Positions 27,204 to 36,169 are shown, counted from the stretch's first letter. The stretch: 64,000 bases of DNA from 3-1-20CM-4-69-9 sp963833655 (GCA_963833655.1 CAWHYL010000004.1:682001-746000); one strand, 5' to 3'. A program made the numbers and translations. The notes: a model not told the origin generated them from the letters alone.

Positions 27204-29960
27204 GTGAGCGCGGTACCAAACGACATGCCTGTCGTCGCCGAGCCCGGCTCCGGCCGGAGTGAGCAGCTGCCGCGGAACGCCCGCCTCTACTTCCTGCTCG
27301 TCGTCGCCGCGACGGCGGCGGCCACGCTGCCGTTCATGGGGCGGCTGCAGAACACGAACCACTGGGTTGCGTTCTTCATCCTCGGCACGGCGGCGGCGAC
27401 AGCGCAGCTCTTCCGCGTCCAGACGCCTCGCGACCAGGCGTACCACACCGCGATCGTGTTCGTGATCGCGGCCGCGTTCCTGCTCCCGCCCGAGCTCGTC
27501 GCGCTGATGGGAATCGTGCAGCACATTCCGGAGTGGCTGAAGATCCGCTACCGCTGGTACCTGCAGACGTTCAACATCTGCAACTACGTCCTGGCCTCGA
27601 TGGCGGTGTGGTTCCTGGCGCACCACCTCATGGGGTGGAGCGCGATCTCGGATCGCACGCTTCGCATCGCCGTCGCCGGGCTCGTCTGCAGCATCGTCTT
27701 CGTCGCGATCAATCACACGGTGCTCGCGCTGATGCTGCACTTCGCGCGCGGCCACACGTTGCGGGAGACGGAGCTGTTCGAGGTCGAGCACTTCTCGACC
27801 GACCTCGTGCTCGCGGCGCTTGGCGTCGCGACGTTCGCGTTCTGGCAGACCAACCCGTGGCTGATCCCGTTCTCGATCGCGCCGCTCGTGCTCGTGCATC
27901 GTTCGCTCGCCGTCCCACAGCTGCAGGCGGAGGCGCGCATCGATCCGAAGACAGGTCTCTTCAACGCCCGTCACTTCGCGGCTGCGCTGTCCGAGGAGAT
28001 CGGGCGCGCAGAGCGGTTCGAGCGCCCGATGTCGCTGATCATGGCCGACCTCGACCTGCTCCGCGACATCAACAACTCGTACGGCCACCTCGCCGGTGAC
28101 GCGGTCCTCCAAGGCATCGCCGACGTCTTCCGTGCCCAGCTGCGCCACTACGACGTGCCGGCGCGCTTCGGCGGCGAGGAGTTCTCGATCCTGCTCCCGG
28201 AGACGCCGCCCGAGCAGGCGATGGAGATCGCGGAGCGCATCCGGCGGGCCGTCGCACAGCGGCGGTTCGACGTCGAGACGTCGAGCGAGCCGATCCGCGC
28301 GACCGTCTCGATCGGCGTCGCGGGCTATCCGAAGGACGGCACCGACGCCAACGAGCTCATCCACCAGGCCGATCTCGCCGTGTACCGCGCCAAGCTGCAG
28401 GGGCGCAATCGCGTCCTCAATGCGAGCTCGGAGCCGCTGCTCGTCCCGTCCGACCGAACCGCCCGCCTGATCGCCGTCCCGGAGGACGACGAGCCGGCAC
28501 CGTTGGCGCCGCCGCCACCGGCGCAGGCGAAGGAGGAGCGGCGCGCCGACGTGCGGCATCCGCGCCCGCACGCCGTTCACGGCCCGCGCTTCCTCTCTCT
28601 CGACCGGCGGCTGAGCCTCACCGTCGGGCTCGTCAGCGCCCTCGGCGTCACGGCCGGTATCGCCGGTCTCGCGCTGAGCTGGACGTCCGAGGACCTGCTC
28701 GGCCTGCTCTCGATCCTGTTGCTCGTCGGAGTGGGGCAGGCGCTCGCGCTCGAGGCGGACGAGGGAGCGGCCGTCCTCTCGGTGAGCGCGGTCGGCTGTC
28801 TCGCCGCGTCGTCGCTCTTCGGCTTCCGCGCCGCGCTGCCGCTCGCGATCACGAGCGTGGCCGTCGACTGGAGCGCGCGCCGCCACCCGCTGCACAACGT
28901 CCTCTTCAACATCGGTGCGCTGACGCTCGCGTCGCTGACCGCGGCGAGCATCTTCAATCTCGCGCGCTTCCTGCCGGAGGGCACGCCGCACCGGCTCGCG
29001 ATCGCCGCGCTGGGCCTGCTGGCCGGCGCCGGCTACTTCGCGGTGAACATGGGGCTCGTCTCGCTCGCGCTCGCGCTGCAGGGCCACGAGCGCTGGTGGG
29101 CCGTGTTCCGGGAGCAGTTCGCGTGGCTGCTGCCGCACTACGTCGTGTACGGCTTCATCGGCGGCGTGATGGCGCTCGCCTACGAGGCGGTGAACCTGCT
29201 GGCGCTGGCGGTGTTCGCGGTGCCGCTGTTGCTGATGCGAAAGACCCAGGAGGCGTACCTGAAGCACACGCATCGCAGCGCCCAGAAGCTCCGCCAGGCG
29301 GCGGAGACGATCCAGTCGCAGAACGTGTCGCTCGAGATGGCGAACAAGCTCCTGAAGGAGCGCTCGACGGCGGCGATGGAATCGCTCTCGGCGACCGTCG
29401 ACGCGCGCGACTCGTACACCGCAGGCCATTCGCGCCGGGTGCAGCAGCTCGCGCTCGCGATCGGCCGCGAGCTCCGTCTCTCACAGGCCGAGCTCGACCT
29501 TCTCGGCCACGCGGCGCTGTTCCACGACATCGGCAAGCTCGCGATTCCGGATGCGATCCTGTTGAAACCGGCGAGCCTGACGCAGGACGAGTGGGCGCTG
29601 ATGCAGCGCCACGCGGAGGAGGGCGCGCGGATCATCGACCGCCTCGGGTTCCTCAACGACGCGGTCCCCGCGATCCGGCACCATCACGAGCGCTTCGACG
29701 GCACCGGGTATCCCGACCGCCTCGGCGGGGAGGACATCCCGCTCGGTGCGCGGATCATCCACGTCGCCGACGCGCTCGACTCGATGCTGACGACGCGCAT
29801 CTACCGCGCCGCGCGTCCGGCCGCCGAGGCGCTGCAAGAGTTGCGGTCGTCCGCCGGCACACAGTTCTGCCCGCGCTGCGTCGGCGCGCTGGAGCGGATC
29901 CTCCCGCTCGACGCCCTGCGGCGGCACGACGAGCGGCCGCCGCTCTCCGTCGCGTCCTAG
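27204..29960 (+). CDS. Membrane-bound GGDEF and HD-GYP cyclic-di-GMP protein
   Basis: A 918-aa protein with opposing c-di-GMP domains. Order: an N-terminal membrane sensor (about 15-235, several helices), a GGDEF cyclase domain with intact FGGEEF near residue 322, a charged linker, a second multi-helix membrane block (about 465-690), then an HD-GYP phosphodiesterase domain with HDIGK near 773 and HHERFDGTGYP near 827. Both active sites look intact. GTG start, preceded by AAGGAGAG about 10 nt upstream. HD-GYP degrades c-di-GMP and GGDEF makes it, so this is likely a switchable regulator. An RsiG-like c-di-GMP effector is encoded near 41.5 kb. Confidence 0.93.
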   Translation: MSAVPNDMPVVAEPGSGRSEQLPRNARLYFLLVVAATAAATLPFMGRLQNTNHWVAFFILGTAAATAQLFRVQTPRDQAYHTAIVFVIAAAFLLPPELVALMGIVQHIPEWLKIRYRWYLQTFNICNYVLASMAVWFLAHHLMGWSAISDRTLRIAVAGLVCSIVFVAINHTVLALMLHFARGHTLRETELFEVEHFSTDLVLAALGVATFAFWQTNPWLIPFSIAPLVLVHRSLAVPQLQAEARIDPKTGLFNARHFAAALSEEIGRAERFERPMSLIMADLDLLRDINNSYGHLAGDAVLQGIADVFRAQLRHYDVPARFGGEEFSILLPETPPEQAMEIAERIRRAVAQRRFDVETSSEPIRATVSIGVAGYPKDGTDANELIHQADLAVYRAKLQGRNRVLNASSEPLLVPSDRTARLIAVPEDDEPAPLAPPPPAQAKEERRADVRHPRPHAVHGPRFLSLDRRLSLTVGLVSALGVTAGIAGLALSWTSEDLLGLLSILLLVGVGQALALEADEGAAVLSVSAVGCLAASSLFGFRAALPLAITSVAVDWSARRHPLHNVLFNIGALTLASLTAASIFNLARFLPEGTPHRLAIAALGLLAGAGYFAVNMGLVSLALALQGHERWWAVFREQFAWLLPHYVVYGFIGGVMALAYEAVNLLALAVFAVPLLLMRKTQEAYLKHTHRSAQKLRQAAETIQSQNVSLEMANKLLKERSTAAMESLSATVDARDSYTAGHSRRVQQLALAIGRELRLSQAELDLLGHAALFHDIGKLAIPDAILLKPASLTQDEWALMQRHAEEGARIIDRLGFLNDAVPAIRHHHERFDGTGYPDRLGGEDIPLGARIIHVADALDSMLTTRIYRAARPAAEALQELRSSAGTQFCPRCVGALERILPLDALRRHDERPPLSVAS

Positions 29961-29975
29961 CCCGCCCGCGGGCCC

Positions 29976-30005
29976 TGGTGGGAAAAACTTGCGATTTTTC
30001 CACCA
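29976..30005 (+). promoter_or_regulatory. Inverted repeat over the -35 of the repeat-protein gene
   Basis: TGGTGG at 29976-29981 pairs with CCACCA at 30000-30005, and AAAAA at 29983-29987 with TTTTT at 29995-29999, around a 7-nt centre that contains the -35 hexamer. It could be an operator, or a terminator for the upstream gene. Confidence 0.55.
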
Positions 30006-30016
30006 CGCTCTACTAT
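29989..30016 (+). promoter_or_regulatory. Promoter with leaderless start for the gene at 30024
   Basis: -35 TTGCGA (29989-29994), 16-bp spacer, -10 TACTAT (30011-30016). The ATG at 30024 is 7 nt after the -10, so the transcript should begin at the start codon. Confidence 0.6.
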
Positions 30017-30023
30017 TATTGCC

Positions 30024-30707
30024 ATGCCCAGGAAACCGCCCTACCGGGCGGTCGCGAAGATCGACCCCGACGCGCTCGCGTCGTTCCAGGCGGGAATCCG
30101 CAAGCGGTACACGAACGACCAGATCCTCGGGGAGCTGCGCGATTGCGCGGAGCGGCTCGGCCGCTCGCCGACGATGCGGGAGTTCGCCGCCGACGAGGAG
30201 ACGACGGTGCATCCGCAGACGGTGATCGAGCATTTCGGCAGCTGGAACGCGGCCAAGCGCGAGGCAGGGCTCGTGCCGCGGCGGTTCGCGACACGCGAGG
30301 AGCTCGTCGGGCTGCTGCGCGGCCTCGGCGACGAGCTCGGCCGCACGCCGACCGCCAAGGATCTCGACGAGCGCCGCGGCTCGATGCCGTCGAAGTCCCT
30401 CTACTGGCACACCTTCGGCTCGCTGACGGAAGCGTTGCGCGAGGCGGGCTTCGACGTCCCGCTCGGCGAGGAGCGGCTCGAGCGCGCCGTCGAGCAGGGG
30501 ATGAAGCTCGCGCGACGGCTCAAGCGGCTGCCGAAGTTCGCGGACTGGGCGGCGGCCCGCCGTAAGGACGACGCGATGATGACCGAGTGGCAGGTCTACC
30601 GGATGTTCGACGCGCGCCGCGGCGCGTGGTCGACGTTCCAGTTCCTGATCAAGCAGCGCCTCGACGACGAGGGCGTCGCCGTCGGCGGCGACGGCCGCCT
30701 GCGCTAG
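30024..30707 (+). CDS. Homing-endonuclease-associated (HNH) repeat protein
   Basis: A 227-aa basic protein built from two clear copies of the HNH-associated repeat, residues about 34-88 (ELRDCAERLGRSPTMREF, then HFGSWNAAKREAGL) and 98-150 (LRGLGDELGRTPTAKDL, then TFGSLTEALREAGF), plus a decayed third. There is no HNH nuclease motif. The repeats probably bind DNA. The gene has its own promoter with an inverted repeat over the -35, consistent with autoregulation. Its stop abuts the convergent amidotransferase stop. Confidence 0.75.
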   Translation: MPRKPPYRAVAKIDPDALASFQAGIRKRYTNDQILGELRDCAERLGRSPTMREFAADEETTVHPQTVIEHFGSWNAAKREAGLVPRRFATREELVGLLRGLGDELGRTPTAKDLDERRGSMPSKSLYWHTFGSLTEALREAGFDVPLGEERLERAVEQGMKLARRLKRLPKFADWAAARRKDDAMMTEWQVYRMFDARRGAWSTFQFLIKQRLDDEGVAVGGDGRLR

Positions 30708-31499
30708 TTACGCCGCGGCGTGGAGCGAGGCGAGCCGTGCGAGGCAGGAGCGCGCCTCGTGCGGCGCGCGGACGGCGGGCAACGGCTCCTCCTCGAAGGA
30801 GGTGTCCGGCGTGAACGTGTCGCGCGCGACGATCGTGCCGCCGTCGACGGCGACGACGGTGCCCTCGTCGAGCTGGGACTTCTTCAGCTTCAGGCCTGCG
30901 TAGCTCTCGACGAGCTCGAGCGCGAGACGCGTCGACGCGAAGAAGAGCTCGCGCCTGCCGGTGCCGACCCAGAGCGGCCGGCCCATGCCGCGCGCGAGCA
31001 GCAGCTCGGGCCGGTTCTCGTCGAGCCACGCCGCCGCCATCGACCCGTACAGCTGCTGCAGCGCCTGCGCCGTCCGCCCGCGTGACTGCTCTGCGAGCGC
31101 GAAGATGATCTCCGAGTCGACCGTCATCTCGGGCTCCGCGCGCGCGATCCCGTGCTCGTCGAAGAGCGCGTCGTCGTTCGCGATGATCCCGTTGTGCACC
31201 CCGACGACCGCGCCGTGGCGGATCGGGTGGTTGTTCGCGGCGAGGCTGGGATGGCCCTTCGTGAAGTCGCGCACGTGCGCGAGGAGGTTGTTCGCCTCTT
31301 CCGGCACGACGATGCGGTCGAGCAGGGCGGTCGCGCCGGAGCGCTGCTTGTGCAGCGTGATGGACGAGCCGGGCGCACGGAAGGCATAGCCGACCGCGTC
31401 GGCGCCACGCTCCGCGATCCCGGCGAGGAGCGCACGGGCAGCAACGGTCCGCTCGATCCGGCTGTCGAGCCCGAGGCTATATCCGGCGATTCCGCACAA
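30708..31499 (-). CDS. Class II glutamine amidotransferase
   Basis: A 263-aa Ntn-type glutaminase. The first codon is TTG and the next residues are CGIAGYS, so Cys2 becomes the N-terminal nucleophile after Met removal. VHNGIIAND and the DSEIIFAL segment match the GlmS/PurF glutaminase fold. There is no synthase domain, so either it pairs with another protein or it acts alone like YafJ-type amidotransferases. The acceptor is unknown. Confidence 0.85.
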   Translation of the reverse strand: MCGIAGYSLGLDSRIERTVAARALLAGIAERGADAVGYAFRAPGSSITLHKQRSGATALLDRIVVPEEANNLLAHVRDFTKGHPSLAANNHPIRHGAVVGVHNGIIANDDALFDEHGIARAEPEMTVDSEIIFALAEQSRGRTAQALQQLYGSMAAAWLDENRPELLLARGMGRPLWVGTGRRELFFASTRLALELVESYAGLKLKKSQLDEGTVVAVDGGTIVARDTFTPDTSFEEEPLPAVRAPHEARSCLARLASLHAAA

Positions 31500-31517
31500 A
31501 GTCTTCGAAAAACCGCA

Positions 31518-31537
31518 GAGCGACCGCGTGGTCGCTC
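31518..31537. terminator. Hairpin between the amidotransferase and sigma-factor starts
   Basis: An 8-bp stem GAGCGACC/GGTCGCTC with a GCGT loop, followed by AATCTTTCT on the plus strand. It lies in the 168-bp divergent promoter region, so it may be a regulatory site rather than a terminator. Confidence 0.4.
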
Positions 31538-31667
31538 AATCTTTCTAGACGCATCGGCTACACCCCTTGTTAGATGAACCTTCTGTAAGGGGATTTGGTT
31601 ACGCCCTCACTCACGCGAGGTCGACGAATCGCTCAAGGGCGCTCACGGCGAGGCCGATAGACGTGAC

Positions 31668-32660
31668 ATGCGGCCACTTCCCGACGTGCCTTCCGACCCC
31701 TCGGTGGAGCCGCGGCTCGAGCTCGTTCCCGAGGAGGCGGACGCGGAGCCGGAGGAGAGGGAGGAGGCCGAAGCCGAAGCCGACGCCGAGGCGGAGGAGG
31801 ACGAGGACGACACTCCCGTCGCGGTCAAGAGCGTCGAGACGACGCAGGATCCGCTCAAGCTCTACGTCCGCGCGATCGGCGACGGGCCGCTGCTGACGCC
31901 GGCCGAGGAGCGCGAGCTCGCGCGCCGCAAGGACGAGGGTGACGAGGAAGCGAAGAAGAAGCTGATCGAGTCGAACCTTCGCCTCGTGATGTCGATCACC
32001 CGCCACTACACGAAGGCGGGCGTCCCGCTCCTCGACCTGATCCAGGAGGGCAACCTCGGCCTGATCCGTGCGGTCGAGAAGTTCGACTACAAGCTGGGCT
32101 ACAAGCTCTCGACGTACGCGACCTGGTGGATCCGCCAGGCAGTAACGCGCGCGCTGGCCGACCAGGGCCGGACGATCCGACTACCGGTCCACGTCGCAGA
32201 CCAGGTTCGCCGGCTCATGCGCGCGCGCCGCCAACTCGCACAGAAGCTGAACCGCGAGCCGACGACGGAGGAGCTCGCGAAGGAGAGCGGCTTCCCGGAG
32301 AAACGCGTGCAGGAGCTGCTCGATCTCGTCGAGGATCCCGTCAGCCTCGAGACACCGGTGGGCGACGGCGAGAGCATGTACGCCGACCTGATCGAGGACA
32401 TCCACTCGGAGCGGCCCGACGAGTCGACGTCGCAGAAGCTGCGGCGCACCGAGCTCGCCGAGGCGCTCCGCCGCCTCAACCCGCGCATGCGCCGAGTGCT
32501 CTCGCTCCGCTTCGGTCTGGACGGCGAGCCGCCACAGACGCTGGAGGAAGTCGGAGCCGGGCTCGGCATCACGCGCGAGCGGGTCCGCCAGCTCGAAGCG
32601 CGTGCCTTGCGCGAGCTGCGCTCGGTCGCTCCGGACCTCGAGCTCTACCTGCGGTCCTAG
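31668..32660 (+). CDS. Primary-type sigma-70 factor with acidic N-terminus
   Basis: An RNA polymerase sigma factor of 330 aa. Residues 15-50 are almost all acidic or Ala in place of a normal region 1.1. Region 1.2 (DPLKLYVRAIGDGPLLT), region 2 (LLDLIQEGNLGLIRAVEKFD, then STYATWWIRQAVTRAL), region 3 and region 4 (TLEEVGAGLGITRERVRQLE) are all present, so it should read a -10/-35 promoter. A second primary-type sigma lies 0.7 kb away. Confidence 0.9.
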   Translation: MRPLPDVPSDPSVEPRLELVPEEADAEPEEREEAEAEADAEAEEDEDDTPVAVKSVETTQDPLKLYVRAIGDGPLLTPAEERELARRKDEGDEEAKKKLIESNLRLVMSITRHYTKAGVPLLDLIQEGNLGLIRAVEKFDYKLGYKLSTYATWWIRQAVTRALADQGRTIRLPVHVADQVRRLMRARRQLAQKLNREPTTEELAKESGFPEKRVQELLDLVEDPVSLETPVGDGESMYADLIEDIHSERPDESTSQKLRRTELAEALRRLNPRMRRVLSLRFGLDGEPPQTLEEVGAGLGITRERVRQLEARALRELRSVAPDLELYLRS

Positions 32661-32672
32661 TCACCGGGTACC

Positions 32673-33404
32673 GTGACAGTCGTGTTCGTCGACTGTCACT
32701 CGCATGTTGTCCCGTCGGGTGACGACGGCGCGGCGACTGTCGAGGACGGGCTCGCGCTCTGCCATACCGCCGCGCAGCACGGCACGGCAGTCCTCTTCGC
32801 GACGCCGCACGTCTGGCCGCACTTCACGCTGACCGCCGAGCGCGAGCAGGAGGTGCGCAAGGCGTTCGAGCAGATGCGGAGGCACGCCGACGTCGACCTG
32901 CGCCTCGGCTTCGAGCTGACGCCCACGCGCGCGCTGCTGACAGAGGATCCCGAGCGCTACGTGCTCGAGGGGACGGACCGGGTGCTGATGGAGGTGCCGT
33001 TCACAGGCCCGGCAGACCTCGTCTTCAGGCTTGCCGCGCACGTCGAGTCGGCAGGCCTGCGTCCCGTGATCGCACATCCGGAGCGGACGGAGGCCGTCCT
33101 CGACGACCCCGCGGTCGCCGACGAGCTCGCGGCGCGGGGGTGGACCGTGCAGGTCAACGCGACGTCGCTCACTGGCCGGCACGGCCCGGAGATCGAGGAG
33201 CTCGGCTGGCTCTTCGTCGACACGGGCGTGGCGACGGTCGTCGCATCCGACGGCCACCGCACGACGCGGCCGGCACACCTCGACGAGGCGTACCGGCTCG
33301 CGCGCAGCCGGATCGGCGAGCGGGCAGTGTCGTTGTTCGACGGGAGCGCTCTGGGCGTCAGGACGTCACGGACTGCATCTCGCGCAGCGACGCAAGCCGT
33401 CTGA
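32673..33404 (+). CDS. PHP-domain protein, CpsB/YwqE-like tyrosine phosphatase
   Basis: A metal-dependent PHP phosphoesterase of 243 aa similar to CpsB/YwqE phosphotyrosine phosphatases of capsule systems. Motifs: VDCHSHVVPSGDDGA at residues 6-20, ATPHVWPH near 44, IAHPERTE near 131 and ASDGH near 192. No tyrosine kinase is nearby. The GTG start is 12 nt after the sigma gene, and the last 47 nt overlap the convergent second sigma gene. Confidence 0.8.
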   Translation: MTVVFVDCHSHVVPSGDDGAATVEDGLALCHTAAQHGTAVLFATPHVWPHFTLTAEREQEVRKAFEQMRRHADVDLRLGFELTPTRALLTEDPERYVLEGTDRVLMEVPFTGPADLVFRLAAHVESAGLRPVIAHPERTEAVLDDPAVADELAARGWTVQVNATSLTGRHGPEIEELGWLFVDTGVATVVASDGHRTTRPAHLDEAYRLARSRIGERAVSLFDGSALGVRTSRTASRAATQAV

Positions 33405-34416
33405 GCGATTCCAGCTCGATCTGTCTGACCCGCTCTCGCGTCAGGCCGAGCCGGCGGCCGATCTCCTCGAGCGTCTTCGGCTCGGAGTCATCCAGCCCGT
33501 AGCGAAGCACGAGCACCTGCCGTTCGCGCTCGTGCAGCGCGCCGAGCGCCTGTGTCAGCGCCTGCGAGCGGAGCGACACCTCGACCTCTTCCTCCGGCAG
33601 GGGATCGTCGCCGGCCACGAAGTCGCCGAAGACGGCGTCCTCCTGCTCGCCGACCGGCTGGTCGAGCGACGCGGAGGCCCGCGCTGCCGCCTTCACCTCC
33701 AGCGCCTGCTGCAACGGCAGGCTGGCCTCTTCCGCGATCTCCTCGAGCGTCGGCTCGCGGCCCAGCTGCGTCCACAGCGTGCGCTCGGCGCGGTTCATCT
33801 TCTGCAGCCGCTCGACGATGTGAACCGGCATCCGGATTGTGCGCGCCTTGTCGGCGAGCGCCCGCGCGACCGCCTGGCGGATCCACCATGTGGCGTAGGT
33901 CGAGAACTTGTAGCCGCGGCGCCAGTCGAACTTCTCGACGGCGCGGATGAGCCCCAGCGTCCCTTCCTGGATCAGGTCGAGGAACGGGAGGCCCTGGTTG
34001 CGGTAGTTCTTCGCGATCGAGACGACGAGACGGAGGTTGGACTGGATCATGTGCGTCTTCGCCGCCATGTCGCCGCGCTCGATCCGCTTCGCGAGCTCGA
34101 CCTCCTGCGCCGCCGTCAGCAGCGCGTGACGACCGGCCTCGCGCAGGAAGAGCTGCAGCGCGTCGGTCGTCGTCTCGTAGGAGGTCTGGAGGGGGGCCTG
34201 CGCCGGCTCCTTCTCCTTCTCGGGCTCATCGACGATCTCGATCCCGCGTCGCTCGAGCTCGTTGTAGAACGCGTCGGTCTCCAACGCATCGAGCTGGTGT
34301 AGCTCGATCACCTCGGCCAGCTCCGCCTGCCGGACGGAGCCGGTCGAATCGGTGGTTGCCAGCAGGGCCTGGATGTCCTCCTGCTGGAGGATCGATTCGA
34401 TCTCGACCTGGGTCAT
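33358..34416 (-). CDS. RNA polymerase sigma factor RpoD/SigA-like
   Basis: A sigma-70 factor of 352 aa with a region 1.1-like N-terminus (residues 1-65, IQALLATTDSTGSVRQAELAEVIE). Region 1.2, region 2 with LPFLDLIQEGTLGLIRAVEKFDWRRG, region 2.4 STYATWWIRQAVARALADKARTIR (quoted in overlapping short parts) and region 4 KTLEEIGRRLGLTRERVRQIE are intact. It is the better candidate for the housekeeping sigma. AGAAGGGA precedes the ATG. Confidence 0.9.
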   Translation of the reverse strand: MTQVEIESILQQEDIQALLATTDSTGSVRQAELAEVIELHQLDALETDAFYNELERRGIEIVDEPEKEKEPAQAPLQTSYETTTDALQLFLREAGRHALLTAAQEVELAKRIERGDMAAKTHMIQSNLRLVVSIAKNYRNQGLPFLDLIQEGTLGLIRAVEKFDWRRGYKFSTYATWWIRQAVARALADKARTIRMPVHIVERLQKMNRAERTLWTQLGREPTLEEIAEEASLPLQQALEVKAAARASASLDQPVGEQEDAVFGDFVAGDDPLPEEEVEVSLRSQALTQALGALHERERQVLVLRYGLDDSEPKTLEEIGRRLGLTRERVRQIELESLRRLASLREMQSVTS

Positions 34417-34504
34417 GGGTCCCTTCTGGTTCCTTGCCTGGGCGCGCGCAGTTCCAAACGCGCACGCTCTCAGGCGGGGCAGGCCGAGTCAAGCCCTGAG
34501 ACGG

Positions 34505-34540
34505 TTTGGTGGGCCTTTCCTCACAGAAAGGCCTACCAAA
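34505..34540 (-). terminator. Strong hairpin downstream of the Flp pilin gene
   Basis: A 15-bp stem (34505-34519 with 34526-34540) with one G-T pair and a 6-nt loop, 11 nt after the pilin stop. On the minus strand the stem ends in AAACCGT, so there is no U-run. Confidence 0.7.
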
Positions 34541-34550
34541 GCCTGGTCGC

Positions 34551-34727
34551 CTACAGGTAACCCTGGACGGTGTGCAATGCGTTCGCGATCGCTCCGGAGA
34601 GAGCGAGCAGCGCGGCGACGACGAGAGCCGTGATCACGGCGAGAACGACGCCGTACTCGGCCATCGTCTGACCGGATTCGACGTCGAACCGACTGCGGAG
34701 GTACGCGACGAGATCCTTGAAGCCCAT
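34551..34727 (-). CDS. Flp/Fap-type pilin (type IVb)
   Basis: A 58-aa prepilin. The short cytoplasmic leader ends in ESG, followed by QTMAEYGVVLAVITALVV, giving a prepilin cleavage site after Gly with Glu at +5, then one hydrophobic helix. The frame extends upstream but the ATG at 34727 gives the normal Flp length. No tad assembly genes are in the window. Confidence 0.85.
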   Translation of the reverse strand: MGFKDLVAYLRSRFDVESGQTMAEYGVVLAVITALVVAALLALSGAIANALHTVQGYL

Positions 34728-34843
34728 GTGCAATTCACCCACCTTTCCGAGGCGCGCCGCTCGCCTGGGACCCGGAGGTCTTGATGTCATGTATCGCCAT
34801 CGACGCCCGCATTCCCTCAAACCTTGGCTCAGTGATTCGGCGA

Positions 34844-36160
34844 ATGCACGGAAATCGGTGTTCTGTCAAGTTGGCGTGGATTTCGCTGGGAGCGACCCTT
34901 GCGACGCTGTCCCTCCCCTTGCCGGCGAAGGCCGAGCTCGTGGCGCCGACGGCGAGCGACGCGCTGCTCGCCGTCGCCAGGGACGGGTCGCCGCGGGTGG
35001 CGTACATCTCGGGCCGCGACGTCGTCGTCGCGCGGCGAACCACCGGCGGCTGGCGCTTCGTGCGCGCCGGCCGGGTGCCAGGCACGAGACCGGTCCTCGC
35101 GGGGCTCGTCGTCGACCGACAGCTCCGGACGAGCGTGCTCGTCGAGGCCGAGAACGGCTCCTGGGTGGCGCTGTCGAGCCGGTCGGGGAAGCTTCGCGTC
35201 GTCGCCCGGCCGCGGAAGAAGGGCGAATCGATCGGCCCGGCAGGCCTGACGCTCGACGCGGCCGGCCGTCCGGCGTTCGCCTATGTGCTGCGGCGGTCGT
35301 CAGGAAAGACCTGGCTGCGGCTCGTGACCACCGACGCCCGCGGCCGGCTGCACACGCACGGGATCACGAAGGGCGGTTTTCCCTCGAGCACGTTCGTGCC
35401 CGGCGCGGCTCCGGTCCTCGTCGGCCGCCGCCTCCACGTCGTCGAGACGTACACCGACGCCGCGATCGACTGGGGCCCGAAGAGCGGCGGCGGCTGGGAA
35501 GGCCAGTTCCTCTTCGCGAGCCGTGACGGCACTCCGGCCGGGCGTGTCGGTGCGCTTGCGAGCAGCGCCGGGCTCTGGTCGGCGTGGAGCGAGGTGACGA
35601 GCGACGGCCCGAGCGTCCTGCTGACGCTGAGCGCCGAGACGCAGACGACGGCGATCGCGGCCGGCAGCGGGATCTTCGCGGCGCTGCTCGTCGACGGCGG
35701 CAATGCCGAGGTGGGCGCCTACGACTGGGCGACGCTCGGCGACACGTTCGTCTATGCCGGTCTGCTCGCCGACGCCAACGGGCCGTTCACGGAGCTCGAC
35801 GGCAGGCTCGACGGCTATACCCGCACGCCCGGCGGCGGCCGGCAGCTCCTCCTCTCGACGCCGAGCGGCCTCGAGTGGTTCGAGTCTCCGGGCCGGCCGG
35901 CGATCCGTGTCGTCGCGACGGCCGACGGCGGAACGGTCTCCGGCCGCGTCGACGGTGCATCGGGCGGCGGTGTCGACATCTACCGCGAGACCGCCGCCGG
36001 GCGAACGCTCGCCGGCCGCACCGAGCCGGCAGCGGATGGAACGTTCAGCTTCCGCGACACCGTGCCCGTCTCCCCCGTGCCGTTCGTCTACCGCGTGGTC
36101 TACGTCGACGCAGCGACGAGCATCCCGTACGCCTCGCTGCTGCGGGCGCCGGTGGGGTAA
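34844..36160 (+). CDS. Secreted protein of unknown function, beta-rich
   Basis: I do not recognise the family. The chain is about 438 aa from the ATG at 34844, with a signal peptide (LAWISLGATLATLSLPLPAKA). The body has repeated short units like SDALLAVARDGSPRVAYISG and LTLDAAGRPAFAYVLRR, a pattern seen in beta-propellers. The C-terminal 70 residues (VSGRVDGASGGGVDIYRE) look like an Ig-like or CNA-B fold. An ATG at 34781 and a TTG at 34871 are alternative starts. Confidence 0.7.
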   Translation: MHGNRCSVKLAWISLGATLATLSLPLPAKAELVAPTASDALLAVARDGSPRVAYISGRDVVVARRTTGGWRFVRAGRVPGTRPVLAGLVVDRQLRTSVLVEAENGSWVALSSRSGKLRVVARPRKKGESIGPAGLTLDAAGRPAFAYVLRRSSGKTWLRLVTTDARGRLHTHGITKGGFPSSTFVPGAAPVLVGRRLHVVETYTDAAIDWGPKSGGGWEGQFLFASRDGTPAGRVGALASSAGLWSAWSEVTSDGPSVLLTLSAETQTTAIAAGSGIFAALLVDGGNAEVGAYDWATLGDTFVYAGLLADANGPFTELDGRLDGYTRTPGGGRQLLLSTPSGLEWFESPGRPAIRVVATADGGTVSGRVDGASGGGVDIYRETAAGRTLAGRTEPAADGTFSFRDTVPVSPVPFVYRVVYVDAATSIPYASLLRAPVG

Positions 36161-36169
36161 CGTCCGCGC

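Noticed and set aside
27036..29429. 797-aa minus-strand frame
   Set aside because: Antisense to the GGDEF/HD-GYP gene; the Arg/Glu/Asp-rich translation is typical of a shadow in GC-rich DNA.
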